Assembly (NCBI GenBank): GCA_037013555.1
Contig: JASUAD010000005.1
Span: 1,488,001 to 1,552,000, forward strand
Direction: 5' to 3'
Length of the DNA: 64,000 nt
Source of the DNA: Sextonia rubra
Taxonomy: Eukaryota > Streptophyta > Magnoliopsida > Laurales > Lauraceae
Shown here piece by piece: positions 1 to 11,839 of the stretch. The notes under the pieces were generated by a model. The model saw nothing but the letters and a program-made list of their open reading frames with translations. It had not been told where the DNA came from and did not search any database. Within the stretch, counting starts at the first letter, position 1, and the number at the start of each line of letters is the position of its first letter. The translations under genes were made by a program, and so were the position numbers.

Positions 1-1396
1 CATACGCCGCGCGACTCCAGGCCTTATCGTCCCATCTAAGTCCTAGTACGAAGAGGGTAAGAGGGTTCCTAGCGTGAACGTGCGTAACATGACTGTAGTT
101 TAGAGGAAACGGACAATACAACTTATAAGAAGAAAAGAATACCACCTTTCATTTTATTAAGGTCCGAGGGTTGTCTTCGGCGGGGTGGAGTGATGATGAA
201 ACACACTTACACTCATTTTAAGGTTCGGATGTCAGGATTTATATCACCTTAGTGCTCAATCATGTAAAGATATCCTTAATCCTTAAACGGTTTACATTCA
301 GTTCATAAACAATCAACCAACACCTCCAAACAAACCTCAATGGTGTTATATGTTCCCAACTTCTCATTTTTGGAGGCCAAATTTGAAGTCCAAGTGAGTC
401 TAGGTGGTGGTCCTAATACATGATCCTAAGTCAAGGAATTCTACTTGAGAATTGCATCCATTTTTAGACTTCCAATTGGTATATTAGCAGGGCATTTGAA
501 TGCCTAAATTTAATGTTTTAGAACCCCTAAGGATTGTCTTAAAAGTTGGTGAGAGTTTCGATGAAAACGGGGGTGGAAAGCCCCACAACTAGCTCCCCAA
601 AGGGGGAGCCTGCAGCCTATTCAGTACTGCGAGAAGGCAATGACCAGCCCCACCTTAGTGTAATGCATTTCAGCCGGATTCTCCCTTGTTTTGGGGCATA
701 ATTGGCACCATATTTGGAGCATCAAAATACTTAATTAAACCACTCAATTGGGCTCCAATCTTACCTTAATTGATTGATCAAAATCAATTATAAAAAGTGG
801 GGAAAACTAAGATAATACATGTCTAGTATATGTGAATCATAAAATAATCAAGTGACACATAATGATAGTGGAATTAATCACTTGCCTCAAGCTTCAATGG
901 TCCAAATCAAGTCTCTAAAACCTTCCAATCATCTGAAACCCACCTAGACAAGAAATTCCCAAAAGAAAATGGAAAAACTAGTGAAGCGTTGGTGAATTGA
1001 CTTGCATGTTGGATTTCTAGGCCTTCAAGGCATGCTGTATAGGAATCTTGAGGAAGGAAGAGGAGATATTACCTTTACCATGGCTGACTAGCAAGAAATC
1101 CATAAATGGAGGGGCTACACTAGCTCAATTTGCGAGAAAATTGCATGGATTGAGAGAGAAGAATGAGAGGAATGGGATGGTGGAATTTATTTTGTATTAG
1201 CACAAGGTTGGTGGATGATATGGAGGGAACAAAATAAAAAAAGAAGAGGAGCAAGGGGTTGTTGCGAAGCTTTGGTCATGTTTGGCATGGTTGGGAACGA
1301 GAATGGAGGAAAAAGGAGAAGAGGGCCCATTTATATTAGATTAAAGTGGGTCCTGCCTATAATCTTATTCGGGCCTCACTCACAAACCATTGAAAT
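1..1396. other. Intergenic DNA, nothing recognised
   Basis: No open frame with a recognisable product, no RNA gene and no clear terminal repeats were found here. The purine-rich 79-codon frame near 1215-1454 has no family signature. The composition resembles the diverged repeat DNA just to the right, so this is probably old transposon-derived sequence. Confidence 0.5.
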
Positions 1397-2575
1397 CACG
1401 CTGCTCACCAAACCACAACACAGTCCAATCAATGCAAGAGGGTCTCACCTCTAAAAAATGCACGGATGTGATATGAACAATGCATGGCCAAAAGCCAAGG
1501 AGGATTTACAAATCCAACATCCAACCAACAGTTGCAAAGAATAGAAGCTAATGAGCATGCTGAAAACCATTCTAGACCAAAAACTCCAATTGACCTAGTT
1601 GTGGGGAAGGAAAGACCTTACTAGTGGTTGTATGGTTTGGGGGGAAACTTAAAAGACGGGTTGTTAAATAGAGGAGTGATTAAGGAAGGAGCTTTTGGCC
1701 GCATTCTGGCGACCTGGCGGCTGGGATTTCTGGCGGAAGTAGGTGAGAGTAGGAAGAAGAAGGAAGGGAGAAATGGGGAAGAAAAGGGAAGCAAGAAGGG
1801 AAAGAAAGAGAGGAAGAAAGGAAGGAAAAGAAGGAGAAAAGGGAGGGTAGTGGCCGGCGAAAGAGGGGAGTTTGGATCCTTTGATGGGAGTTGTTGGTGA
1901 GTGGAAGGAGGAAATCGGGAGATAGAGAGAAAGAAGGGAAAATGGGGCGAGGACATTTTAGCTGGGGCAAATAAGAGGTAACGGATAGAGAAATAAAATA
2001 AGTAAAAGAAAAGAGAATAAGATGGGGGGGAGAGAGAGAGAGTTGGGGTGGGATTGGTTTTGATGAGGAAAAATATGAGAGAGTAAGTGGGGCAGTTTTG
2101 TTTTTAAAATAAGGTGGGGCCCACTTTAATTAAAAGTTTGATTAAAACTTGTTTTGGCCATAGCTTATAAACTAGAGGTTGGATTGAGTCACTACAAATG
2201 CAAATGTTCACGAAATTTAATGAGCTTCCCAATGACACCACTCTTGGCATGGTTTGAAAGAGTTGGAATTTTGGCCTATTTTAATGTGCTGGGTATTTTT
2301 CATGAAAGGCTTAATTTTTAGAAAATAAGATATTTAGTGGCTGAGATGACTCTGCATCGGTTAGGGTAGAAGGGGAAGGTTAATGGGATTAAGAGAGCTA
2401 CCCAATGAGCCCAAAATCTTACAATTTGAAAAACTACGAAAAAGGGCTTTAACTTTCTAAAATTGCAAACTAACCCCTATTGAACTCAAACGAGCTTGAA
2501 ACCCGAACAAGACTTCGTACAAATGATTTTAACAGTAATTCGGACTTTGCTTCTAAACGCACTTAATTGACTTAG
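1397..2575. repeat. 1.2-kb direct repeat, left copy
   Basis: This segment and 3583-4786 share extended homology in the same orientation, from shared text near CAATCAATGCAAGAGGGT at the start to CTAAACGCACTTAATTGACT at the end, with substitutions and small indels. Both contain a strongly purine-rich stretch (here about 1740-1860). The offset is about 2.19 kb. The pair could be LTRs of an old element, since a copia integrase scrap lies between them, but I did not find clean TG...CA ends, a primer-binding site or a target-site duplication. A segmental tandem duplication is equally possible. Confidence 0.75.
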
Positions 2576-2579
2576 GCAA

Positions 2580-2993
2580 TTAACTAAAACTGACTACATC
2601 TTGGGAGTTCAGGATGTTACAAAGAAGAACAAAACACACACACCCAAAAGTGTGAAGATGAGAAAATGTGGGTTTGGTATGGAATAGGTGATGATAGGGT
2701 GTTTGATTTTCAACACGTGGGGATGGCAACCTATTTATCAGTTGTATAGCTATGGAAAGGGCTCCTGGCAAAACACGAACAGGGATTGAGGATTCCAAAT
2801 GGAGGGATCAAACAACGTCCAAAAGGTGTCTATTCATTTGTTTAGATACCCCATTTTGTTGCAGGATGTAGGAACATATTCGCTGGGATATGATCCCTTC
2901 GATTTGGAGAAATTGTGGAAAATCTTTTAACTTCCCAAAGCTATTGAAAACATGTTCTAACCCCAACACTAAGTTGGTCCACATATAAAACAC
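2580..2993 (-). pseudogene. Ty1/copia integrase fragment
   Basis: Two minus-strand frames (2808-2993, then 2580-2798) carry pieces of the copia integrase core and the segment after it. YILQQNGVSKQMNRHLLDVV matches the family motif around YTPQQNGVAERKNR, which holds the catalytic Glu region. Next comes LINRLPSPRVENQTPYHHLF, followed by HLHTFGCVCFV, the usual 'LR.FGC.C' block. The frame changes between the pieces, and no protease, reverse transcriptase or RNase H is joined to them. It is a dead fragment between the two copies of the 1.2-kb repeat. The family assignment is secure; membership in the same element as the flanking repeats is inference. Confidence 0.85.
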
Positions 2994-3582
2994 CCATAAA
3001 AACTAATAATCATAATTAGTTACCCATAATTAGCCATAAGTACATATAATAATGGTTGGGGTCTTTACACGTATCTCGTACGTATGCCGCACCATTATCG
3101 GGCCATACTGCGTTCATGTGGGTGTATCGTCTTTTTTGCCGCATCCATGTATTACAGAAGGTAAGCATACTCGGCACCTATGCACCAAAGGACAGCATCA
3201 GCAAACTACAAAAGTCATGGCAAATGGGTAAACATCATCCAGAATACTATGTAATATAGGAAAGCAAGTAAAGAAAGGGATGATCATGTAAAGAATACAC
3301 CAGATGGTCTATGGAGAAACAAAAACAATAAAGAGGGAAAGGAAACACCCTAACCACCTCTACGCACCCACACACACAGCCCCTACATAGAGGCGCCCCT
3401 CCTGTGCTGAACTAACAGCATTAGTGATGTTCGACACACAATAAATCCTAAGTCAAGTGAAGGGTTCGCATTTCCGTGCAAATGGTCCAATCATTGGAGA
3501 AATTATTCATGTTCATCATTCGGTTCCACACCAAGTACACACACACACACACACACACACACTGAATAGTCCTTTTTGAGCA
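2994..3582. other. Non-coding spacer with a (CA)n microsatellite
   Basis: No supported gene. A 67-codon plus-strand frame at 3056-3259 has no family signature. The stretch ends with the dinucleotide repeat listed separately and then the right copy of the 1.2-kb repeat. Confidence 0.5.
3537..3562. repeat. (CA)n microsatellite
   Basis: About thirteen uninterrupted AC dinucleotides, read directly from the sequence, just left of the right copy of the 1.2-kb repeat. Confidence 0.95.
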
Positions 3583-4786
3583 TCACACTGCTTACCAAAC
3601 TACAACACGGTCCAATCAATGCAAGAGGGTGTTACCTCTAAGAAACGCACACAAGCGATATGAACACTGCATGCCCAAAAGCCAAGGAGGATTTAGAAAT
3701 CCGACCAGCAATTACAAAGAAAAGAAGCTAATGAGCATGCTAAAAACCATTTTAGACTAAAACTCCAATTGACCTAGCTATGGGGAAGGGAAGACCTTAC
3801 TTAGTGCTTGTATGATTTGGGGAAAACTTGAAAGAAGGGTTCTTGAAGAGAGGAGTGGTCAAGGAAGGAGCTTTCGGCAACATTCCGGTGACCTAGCGGG
3901 CTGGGTTCTGGTAGTAGTAGGTGAGAGGAGAAAGAAGAAGGAAGGGAGAAATGGGGAAGAAAAGGGAAGCAAGAAGGGAAAGAAAGAGAGGAAAAAAGGG
4001 GAAGGGAAAGGAGAAGAGGGAGGGTCAGTGGCTGGCGAGAGAGTGGGGAGTTCGGATCCTCTGATGGGAGCTGTTGGTGAGGGGAAAAGAGGAAATTGGG
4101 AGACAGAGAGAGAAGGGAAAATGGGGCAAGGACATTTCAGCTGGGGGAAATAAGGGATAAGGGACAGAGAAATAAAATAAGAAAAAGAAAAGAGACTATG
4201 ATGGGGAGAGAAAGAGAGAGAATAATAATGGAGGAGACAGAATGAGGAGTGAGAGGTGGGGTGGGATCGGTTTTGATGAGGGAAAATAAGAGAGCGTAAG
4301 TGGGGAGGCTTTGTTTTTAAAATAAGGTGGGGCCCACTTTAATTAAAAGTTTGATTAAAACCTTTTTTGACCACAACTTATAAATCAGAGGTCAGATTGA
4401 GTCACCGCAAATGCCAATGTTCACGAAATTTAATGAGCTTCCCAATGACACCACTCTTGGCATGGTTTAAAAGAGTCGGAATTTGGCCTATTATAATGTG
4501 TTGGTTATCTTTTATAAAAGGCTTAATTTTCAGAAAATAAGATATTTAGTGGCTGAGATGGGCCTAGGTCGGTTAGGGTAGAATGGGAAGGTTAATGGGA
4601 TTAAGAGAGCTACCCAATGAGCCCAAAATCTCACAATTCGAAAAACTACGAAAAAGGGCTTTTAACTTTCTAAAATTGCAAACTACACCTTATTGAACTC
4701 AAGCAAGCTCAAAACCCGAACAAGACTTTGTACAGACGATTTTAACAATAATTTGGTCTTGCATAGCTTCTAAACGCACTTAATTG
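3583..4786. repeat. 1.2-kb direct repeat, right copy
   Basis: Second copy of the repeat at 1397-2575, same orientation. Homology runs through the purine-rich block (about 3930-4040) and stops abruptly at ...CTTAATTGACT, where the 3' end of a LINE begins. The left copy continues past that point, so the LINE appears to have inserted into, and so postdates, this copy. Confidence 0.75.
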
Positions 4787-5400
4787 ACTCATTATCATCA
4801 TCCCAACTGTGTTGGGGTCGACTATATGAATTCTGTTTCTCCATTCCATTTTATTTTGAGCCAAATCCTTATATAAGTTAAACTTTTTCAAATCGGATTT
4901 AATGACCTGTATCAATGTTTTCTTCGGCTTACCCCTACCTCTTGATGGGCCATCTACCTGGATATTCAAACTTTCTCTCACCGGTGCCATTAATGGCATG
5001 CGATCAATACGCCCAAACCATCTTAAATGGGTTTCTCTAATCTTATCCCATATTGGTGTTGCTCCTAAATGCTTTTGAAAGCGCTCATTTCTAATTTTAT
5101 CTTTCATAGTTTTACCACTTATCCACCTAAGCATTCTCATCTCAGCCACATCCATCTTATGTATGTCTTCTTAATTAGCCAACATTCTGCTCCATATGTT
5201 ATAGTTAGTCTAACTACTGTCTTGTAAAAATTACTCTTGAATTTCATTGGCATTATTCATCTGTCATGAAGCACTCTAGAAGCTAATCTCCACTCCAGCC
5301 ATCCAGCTTTTATTTAATGCTTAACATCTTTGTTAATCTTCCCATCCTTACTAATCATCGAGCCCAAATACCAAAAAGAATCTCCACATGGTATCTCATG
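4745..5400 (-). pseudogene. 5'-truncated LINE (RTE-type), reverse transcriptase C-terminus
   Basis: Minus-strand reading gives the carboxyl end of a plant non-LTR reverse transcriptase. The upstream part (about 5160-5400) reads YLGSMISKDGKINKDVKH, then a stop, then IKAGWLEWRLASRVLHDR and later YGAECWLIKK. The open frame 4742-5155 continues with AEMRMLRWISGKT, LRWFGRIDRMP, APVRESL, RGRGKPKKT and EWRNRIHIVDPN. These blocks are the conserved tail of plant RTE-type LINE polyproteins. The element keeps its 3' end (GTTGGGGTCGACTATATGAA, complement strand) and lacks everything upstream, as expected for 5'-truncated target-primed insertion. In-frame stops show it is dead. It abuts the right copy of the 1.2-kb repeat. 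Confidence 0.9.
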
Positions 5401-7204
5401 GTTTCAATTTTGATAGTGGTTTCAACACTTTGTATATGTCCACTGAAGTTGTGTAATAACCCTGAATTTTTTTGAGTGGGCCAACTGGGTTTAGAAAGGC
5501 CCAGTTTCGACTAGTCCAACTCATGACTGGATTGGGCTACTGGGCCAAAACTTTCAGGTTTAGATATATGATCTAAATCCACTTATTTGTGACTGTGTAG
5601 CTTCCCAAAGAAGGCTCCTCGTTTTATACCAATAGACATAACTTTTGGCCTTCCCCATATGACCTTTAAAAGCGGAGAATTTCTTTTAGGACTCCTCCAT
5701 TGGACGTCCAATACTCTATAAGAAGAGACCTCCTCTCTTATTTGGCCACTTTCTCATGGATGAAGAGTAGAAGTCTAATGTTTTGATATTTGAAAATTGA
5801 AGCAAAGAATTTCGGCAAGGAGCTTTTGCCCAGTGGATGTTTGATTTGAGGTCACTCATTACTTACACCAGGTGAATAGAACTTCTCATACATTCAATCG
5901 AATATTTTGCTATTAATGAAAATGATTCTTCATAAATCATTGTGTTGAATTGAACCAATGTACATATATATAAGTTCCTGTAGATATTTGTGCCTAAGAA
6001 CAAGATGCAAATTCATCTTTGAGATTGATAGGCAACCTCATGGATGTGTTTCCTTTGATTTAGACCAATGAGAGTCCGTTATACTAACAATCAGACCTGT
6101 AGTGATGGATTTACAAGGCTGTCGATATGTCTGTAATGGAAAATAAAGGTTTAAACTTACCATCTTTGTGCAGATGTTTGGTTAATTGTTTCCTATGATA
6201 AATATGCTTCTGAAGGATTGTTTTTATCATTCAATATGATAGTTTAATGTGTAAATTAATTTAGAACTGGGACAAGTACCAATTCAAGTCGTCAAAAAGA
6301 AGCCTGATTGTTTGTGGGTGGTGGGCCCATGTGGCTCACCTGATCTAGGATCAAGCTCCCACATCTAAAAGGGGACTGGTGGACGACCACGGGAATGGTG
6401 GACCCATAATGATTGGACCATTGGGCCCCCTTCATCCAAAGGATCCAAATGGACTAGGCCTGAGACCCACTTCATTTGGCACAGGTTTTGTTGAACCATA
6501 TTTCTTTTATATTGTTGTGAGAAACTAATTAGAGTCACATGACATAAATTCTGGATATTTGTATAGAAGCTTTCCTTCCTTAAGAGTGGTTTAAACCTTA
6601 ACATCTTCAAGAAGTAACAGTGACTGCTACTCCCCAAATGGTAATTAACTGTGAAAATGTTCTATTAGTATGATAATTTGTTGTAACCTTATGTGTATTA
6701 TAGTATAATGTCTAAGAAGCACCTTCATTTTCTATTAAATTAAGAACATGTGATCAAGATGAAAAAAAAATACTGTAATTAGTTTGAGATCAAATTTTAA
6801 CTGCCTTTATCTTATTGTTAGATTGTTTTACTATTCATTAGTAGTATTCTAATTCTTATTTTTATTAGATTCAGGTTTAATATTATCAATAAAAACTATT
6901 ATGTTAAGCGAGTATTTAAAGTGGGACTCATGACACCTGAACATAATGATTAGATCAAATTTAAATGTAGGTATTTGGATCTGGTTTTTATTCTATGACA
7001 AAACAGAAAATCGAAGACGTGGTCAATGCCACATAACTGCGATACCAATAATGATCTAGAGTGGGGCGAGATTCAATAGGAAATATGTGGGATTGGCCAA
7101 TGGTAAATGTGATGATGACTATTATAAAACCTATGAACAAGAAAATGAACCCAATATTATGATTGCTATGGAGTATTTGTTGTTACGCTGATATTGGGTT
7201 CAAT
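5401..7204. other. Intergenic DNA, no gene seen
   Basis: AT-rich sequence with frequent stops in all frames. The 90-codon minus-strand frame at 6365-6637 has no recognisable motif. No terminal repeats or RNA genes were recognised. Confidence 0.5.
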
Positions 7205-7455
7205 CTTCGAATGGCGAATGGTGACAGTTTTGTCATGAAAAAAATATAAATTTCCATGTGGGAACATGAGAACTACTATGAATTGAGATGGGTGACGGTC
7301 TTGTCACAACACGAATATGAATCCCCTTGTTCAAACAATTCCTATGAATTAAGATGGGTGACAATCTTGTCACGACACGAATATAAATCCTTTTGTTTAA
7401 ATAACTCCTATGAATTAGGATGGGTGATTGTCTTGTCATGACACGAATATGAAGA
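7205..7455 (-). repeat. 66-bp coding minisatellite inside the copia remnant
   Basis: Three clear copies of a 66-bp unit start at 7277, 7343 and 7409 (marker TATGAATTNNGATGGGTGA), with a more diverged fourth copy on the left near 7208. Because 66 is a multiple of three, the minus-strand frame reads through as a 22-residue repeat of the type RVVTRPSPI...IHR...LNKG. The repeat lies just beyond the pre-integrase block of the copia remnant and may be a local expansion after the element inserted. Confidence 0.85.
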
Positions 7456-7795
7456 CCGGATGAAAGTACAAAATAACAATCATGGTATACGTTAAGCCAT
7501 CTTGTTGAATAAGATAATAGATTTGTAGTAAGGTGTAGTGAAAGAAATACATGGTTCAATGGTAGGGAGTGTGACACATTACCAATAGCAGTAATAGGAA
7601 TACTGCCACCATTTGTAGTATTGATTTGGAGATTTCCATCATATTTCTTTAGATTAGAAAGATTGTCTTTTGAAAAAGTTATATAATTGGAAGCTTCCAA
7701 ATCAAGGTACCAAGTGGAAGTAAAAGTTTTGTTTTTACCCACAAGGTACCAAGATTAGAAAAAGCATTGACAATCATTTGTTGAACCAATTCGGG

Positions 7796-8137
7796 AGTGA
7801 GAGTGCCAGAGGAGGTAGGTGGTACAATAGTAGATGTATTGGTGATCGGCTTTTGCATGGTTGCGGGATTAACCTTTTGATTCTGAGGGTGCTTCTTGTT
7901 AAGTAAATTGTTTGCCGCAACTCTTAACGCCTAGGCATTTTGGTTGCAATGGTTAGCAATTCTTGAGTGAGAGTGCCAGAGGAGGTAGGTGGTACAATAG
8001 TAGATGTATTGGTGATCGGCTTTTGCATGGTTGCGGGATTAGCCTTTTGATTCTGAGGGTTTTTCTTGTTAAGTAAATTGTTTGCCGCAACTCTTAACGC
8101 CTAGGCATTTTGGTTGCAATGGTTAGCAATTCTTGAG
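7796..8137. repeat. 170-bp tandem duplication in the copia remnant
   Basis: Two nearly identical 170-bp units (7796-7965 and 7966-8135) begin at GAGTGAGAGTGCCAGAGGAG and end at CAATGGTTAGCAATTCTT; only a few substitutions separate them, for example ATTAACC versus ATTAGCC. A third partial copy of the right-hand part lies at 8292-8349. On the minus strand the unit encodes the linker between gag and protease (LTPELVQQMIVNAF). Confidence 0.92.
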
Positions 8138-8291
8138 ATGGTATTAGAGCTACCACAGGTCTTGGGTTCAAATTCATGTTGCCGTGTCCTTAGTATTATG
8201 TTGCAAGTGCAAGCGTGTAGGGCAGAAGGCCCATGCAGCTCTATGATGGGCGTGTGCTTTGAGTTCGGGCTATGTTTTTCCCGACGGAGGT
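8138..8291. mobile_element. Possible short tRNA-derived insert
   Basis: This 154-bp stretch interrupts the partial third copy of the 170-bp unit. It begins ATGGTATTAGAGCT and contains GGTCTTGGGTTCAAATTC, which resembles a polymerase III B box (GGTTCAANNC). That suggests a tRNA-derived SINE or similar short insertion. I saw no target-site duplication, so the call is tentative. Confidence 0.35.
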
Positions 8292-9838
8292 GTTAAGTAT
8301 ATTGTTTGCCGCAACTTTAATGCCTAGGCATTTTGGTTGTAATGGTTAGTGACTGTTGACACTTCCTGTATTTTGGAAGAACATGTCCTTTATTTTTCCA
8401 TTAAGAACAAAATTTTTGGTTGCATTGTGTAGCAAAATGTCCATATTTTTGACAACTGTAACATTGTATCTAGCTTATCTCACTCCCTTGTGGATTTCCC
8501 TTCGTAGCAAAGGTGACATATATGAGACCACTTGAAGTTTGTTGAGCGAGTGCAGCTTGTGTAGCAAGTCATTCTTGTTGTAGAAGTTCATTCAAGCAGG
8601 TTTCAATTGATGGTGAACGTATTTGACTCATTAAATTGGATTGGATCATTTCAAACTTCAGATTTGGTTTCATTAAGAACTGATCTCTTTGAGTAGTCTT
8701 ATGAATATTTTGAAGAGTTGCCAAGGATGTAGTAGGAATATCCATATAAATGATTTCAGCATAGTCAGCCCACAAGCTAATGAATTGGGAGTAGTAAGTC
8801 TGGATGGACATGCTCCCTACGTATATTGGGCTATCTTATGTTCCAAATGAAATTTCCGTTCCGAATTCTCTTGCTGATAGATGGCTCTCAAATAGTCCCA
8901 CATGTCTTTAGTAATCTTATAGGGTCTAAGATGCAAAATAAATTGGGATTCAATAGAGCTAAGAATCCAACTCATAATCTGGGCATCTTTGGTATCCCAT
9001 TTTGGGATTGCTTTTTCATTGGTGGGTCTAGAATCAGATCCATCAACATGACCCCACAAATTGGCAGACCTAGGAGTTTTGGTTGAGGGGGGCTTACGTT
9101 AGTCACTTGAAAAGTCAATTAGTATTTTTTTCATTGTTTTTGTATCAAATCTAATAAAAAAATTAACATATGTAATAAAGCACGCAATTAACACACATCT
9201 TATCCAAATATTTAACTTGTTTTCTTCCAATCTAAATTAGATGTCATACAACTATAGGAATTCGAAAGGAACCAAGCCATACACCTCAGCTTGATATGAA
9301 TTTGAAAGATGAAGATCTCCAAGATATTTTAGCCTCGCGCCAAGCCACTTAAGAGAAGAAAATTTGTGGCAGAAAATAATCCACTTGAGAAACATGTGAT
9401 TGAGAGTCATTTAAACAGAAACTACTCCATGTGACTGAACTTTCAATGTCAATGAGAGTTATTTAAACATGTGATTGAGAGTCATCTAAATAAAAAACAA
9501 TGTCCAAAATATTTCTTGACTTTGATGTGAATTCTTTGTGTTCTAAGCAAGTTGTAGAGGAAAATGCAATTGGATATGAGACCAACTTCATGCAAATAGC
9601 AAAAAATTCAAAAAAACTAAATTTCAACTAGAGGGAAAAATGTTAAATTTCAATACCATATTAGAAAGAATGTTTAATATCAACTAAAACACATCACTAG
9701 AACATGGAGAATCCTGCTAATATGTCGCATTGTCAACCGGCCATGGATTATTAGGGAGACCATTAATAAGGATAGACCCTCTACAAGCAAATAGGCCCTT
9801 ATTGAAGTAAAATTCTATGATTTGTCATTAGAGGGGAT

Positions 9839-10633
9839 CTATGATGCCTAGATGAGGACATGGGTACGGATACGGACAGGGAACGAGGGTTCGATGCACC
9901 GACTTGAAGATTTTAGGACACAGGTATGGGTACGACATTTCAAAAAATATATAGATATAAATACTTATCGTAGTGCTTAAATATTACGAGGCCCATTGTG
10001 TAGATAAAATTTTCAATGAGATGGGCCTGATAGTATCTTAGCATAGAAAAAAAGAAAAGAAAAGAAAAGAAAAGAAAAGAAAAGTGAGCTAAGTGTCTAG
10101 TTGGCCCAATAGCTTAACATTAAAATAGAAAAAAAAGAAAAAAAAAAGCCCAACGGGCCCATTCTCATTAATAAAATGCGATGGGTTTTTTTGCCCTTTT
10201 TGCATCTCTAGGGCATCATTGAACAATAAAAAAAAAGAAGAAGAAGAAGAATGGATAAGAATTGGAAGCGTACATGTCGCCTGAAGCTAGAAGCAGCAAC
10301 AGTAGCAGAAAGCAAAACAGTGCTCTACCACCTTCTTGAAGAAGCAACCCTTAAAAAAAAAGCAGCAGCCCCCGTCAAGTTAGTTGTCTTCTTCCTCGTT
10401 GCCACCTTCTTCTCATCTCCTTTTTGACTTTCCTTTTGATCAAACTGAGAGAGGGCTCATTTAGGAGTAAATTGATCTAAATGGACAAAATTTGCTGTAA
10501 TTTTGGGTAAAAAATATTGCATAACTGTATCTTAAAATTAAGGGCGGTATCTTGCCGTATACCATACCCATATCCATATCGTATCGTATTGATACGGGTA
10601 CCACAGGGCATTTGGAGTATCCATGTATCATAG
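9839..10633. mobile_element. hAT-type MITE, long form
   Basis: Terminal inverted repeats: left end CTATGATGCCTAGATG, right end (complement strand) CTATGATACATGGATAC. The element is flanked by a perfect 8-bp duplication, GAGGGGAT at 9831-9838 and 10634-10641, the length made by hAT transposases. The interior (795 bp in total) has no coding capacity and contains an (AAAAG)n run. Near both ends are strings rich in GATACGG-like words, shared with the small element at 13723-13864. Confidence 0.85.
10046..10084. repeat. (AAAAG)n microsatellite
   Basis: Seven to eight uninterrupted pentamers inside the long hAT-type MITE. Confidence 0.95.
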
Positions 10634-11486
10634 GAGGGGATGCCATCCATTTAGATTAATCCAAATTATCAAATCCTACGCTTTGAAACTTATGCTGTGT
10701 GGGTTACTTTGGAAAAAAATAGAAACAGGTATCCACTTGGAAATCCTAACATAACTACATAGAAAATGGTGGACAGCTCTCTGCTCAAATGAAAAATCTT
10801 GTGGACCCAAAGCAACGACTAGCCATTTATTTATGCATCATACAATCCAGTGCTCCATGTGAGACTGACTTATGATCAGCGACTCCCACTCCAAACCCCA
10901 GCAACACACCCAAATTCTTACATGCATGAGTCCCATTGGTTTTGCTACATCCAAATGACATGATTCATTCTGGAATTCAACGAATCCCTAAAATTTGCAA
11001 GGCCCTGGGCATTTATGTGGTGGACCTCAAACCACCATGTTAGATATATCTCCTCTCCTCTCATCAGTAGGGCTTGAAAATGGAAGAATGCATCAATAAA
11101 AGATGGAAACCAGCATGCTAATTAGATTGTCATTTTTTTTCCTAGGTATATAAATACAAACACAATCAGGCTCATAAGTCCATTGCTCATTTAACTTATC
11201 CTTCTGGTGTTTCCTTTCTTTTCTTTACTCTAAAAGCGAAAACTTTCAACTTATTCTAGTGGTCTAATTGACAATATTGCTTTTACAAGGAAACAAAATG
11301 CAGCTGAGATTGTTTTACTTACTCAATGTATCTCGATGAAGGGCCCAACTTAAGAAAGAACTTTTTGATGATTTCTATTTCCTTCATCTAACCATCTTTA
11401 CCAGCCATTCAGGTCTCTTTTCTAAAAACGGCAGATTTTCATAATTTTACCTTTTGCAATATATTGCATCAAATTGGACAAAGTGG

Positions 11487-11515
11487 TAGAGAGAGAGAGA
11501 GAGAGAGAGAGAGAG
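11487..11515. repeat. (GA)n microsatellite
   Basis: About fourteen GA dinucleotides, visible directly. The neighbouring purine-rich DNA makes the minus-strand frame at 11469-11948 look coding (serine/leucine/proline-rich), but only its first part belongs to a gene family, the copia gag listed separately. Confidence 0.95.
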
Positions 11516-11839
11516 CAGACTTGAGATATACTAGCCGGAGAGAGGGATGCCGGTGGTGGTGTTGTGCTCTGTTGGTGATGTCGGTCGCCTGAGATGGTTC
11601 TAGTGACTTGGGGATTTTTGAGGGAGGGAAGTAGAGAGAGACAGAAATGGGATTTGGTAATTTTTTTTGAGAGGGAGGGAAAGAAACGAGAGAGGGGGAA
11701 AATTGGTAGGGGCTTAGGGATTTTTTAACTAGGGGCTGGGGCAAATGGGCCTTATGGCCCTTATGAGCTTTTCCATTTTTTTTTTTTTTTTGGCATGGGG
11801 TTTTAGCCCCCAACCCATGATAAGTAGGTCCACCCCTAA

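Larger units (their letters stand above)
7233..9056 (-). pseudogene. Ty1/copia remnant: gag, zinc knuckle, protease/pre-integrase
   Basis: Read on the minus strand from 9056 leftwards. LWGHVDGSDSRPTNEKAIPK then MSWILSSIESQF and WDYLRAIYQQENSER is the copia gag (UBN2-type) N-terminal half. SIQTYYSQFISLWADYAEII with QIRSPSIETCLNELLQQE is the gag C-terminal half (8569-8811). At about 8440-8480 the reading CYSCQKYGHFATQC is a perfect CX2CX4HX4C zinc knuckle. At 7500-7742 the reading WYLDLEASNYIT, then LSNLKKYDGN and NHVFLSLHLTTNLLS, is the protease/pre-integrase block. The usual protease D-S-G is D-L-E here, so the active site is lost. Frames are broken between the pieces. No integrase core or reverse transcriptase follows. 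Internal duplications at 7796-8137 and 7205-7455 disturb the order further. Confidence 0.9.
9057..11839. other. 2.8-kb insertion-like segment splitting the copia gag
   Basis: The copia gag N-terminus at 11840-12021 ends at the same residues (LWG) where the left part resumes at 9056. The motif CCCCA occurs at both junctions (9052-9056 and 11840-11844) and could be a 5-bp target-site duplication. The segment has no recognised coding sequence; it holds the hAT MITE at 9839-10633, an A/G-rich stretch and a (GA)n tract. I did not recognise terminal repeats at its own ends, so what kind of insertion it is remains unknown. Confidence 0.45.

Noticed and set aside
1621..1970. Overlapping open frames on both strands (K/R/G/E-rich plus, S/P/F/L-rich minus), with a parallel at 3812-4153
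   Set aside because: Purine-rich low-complexity DNA within the 1.2-kb repeat; no start context, splice pattern or family motif.
8138..8175. A tRNA gene
   Set aside because: A B-box-like string exists, but no cloverleaf could be formed; better explained as a SINE-like piece.
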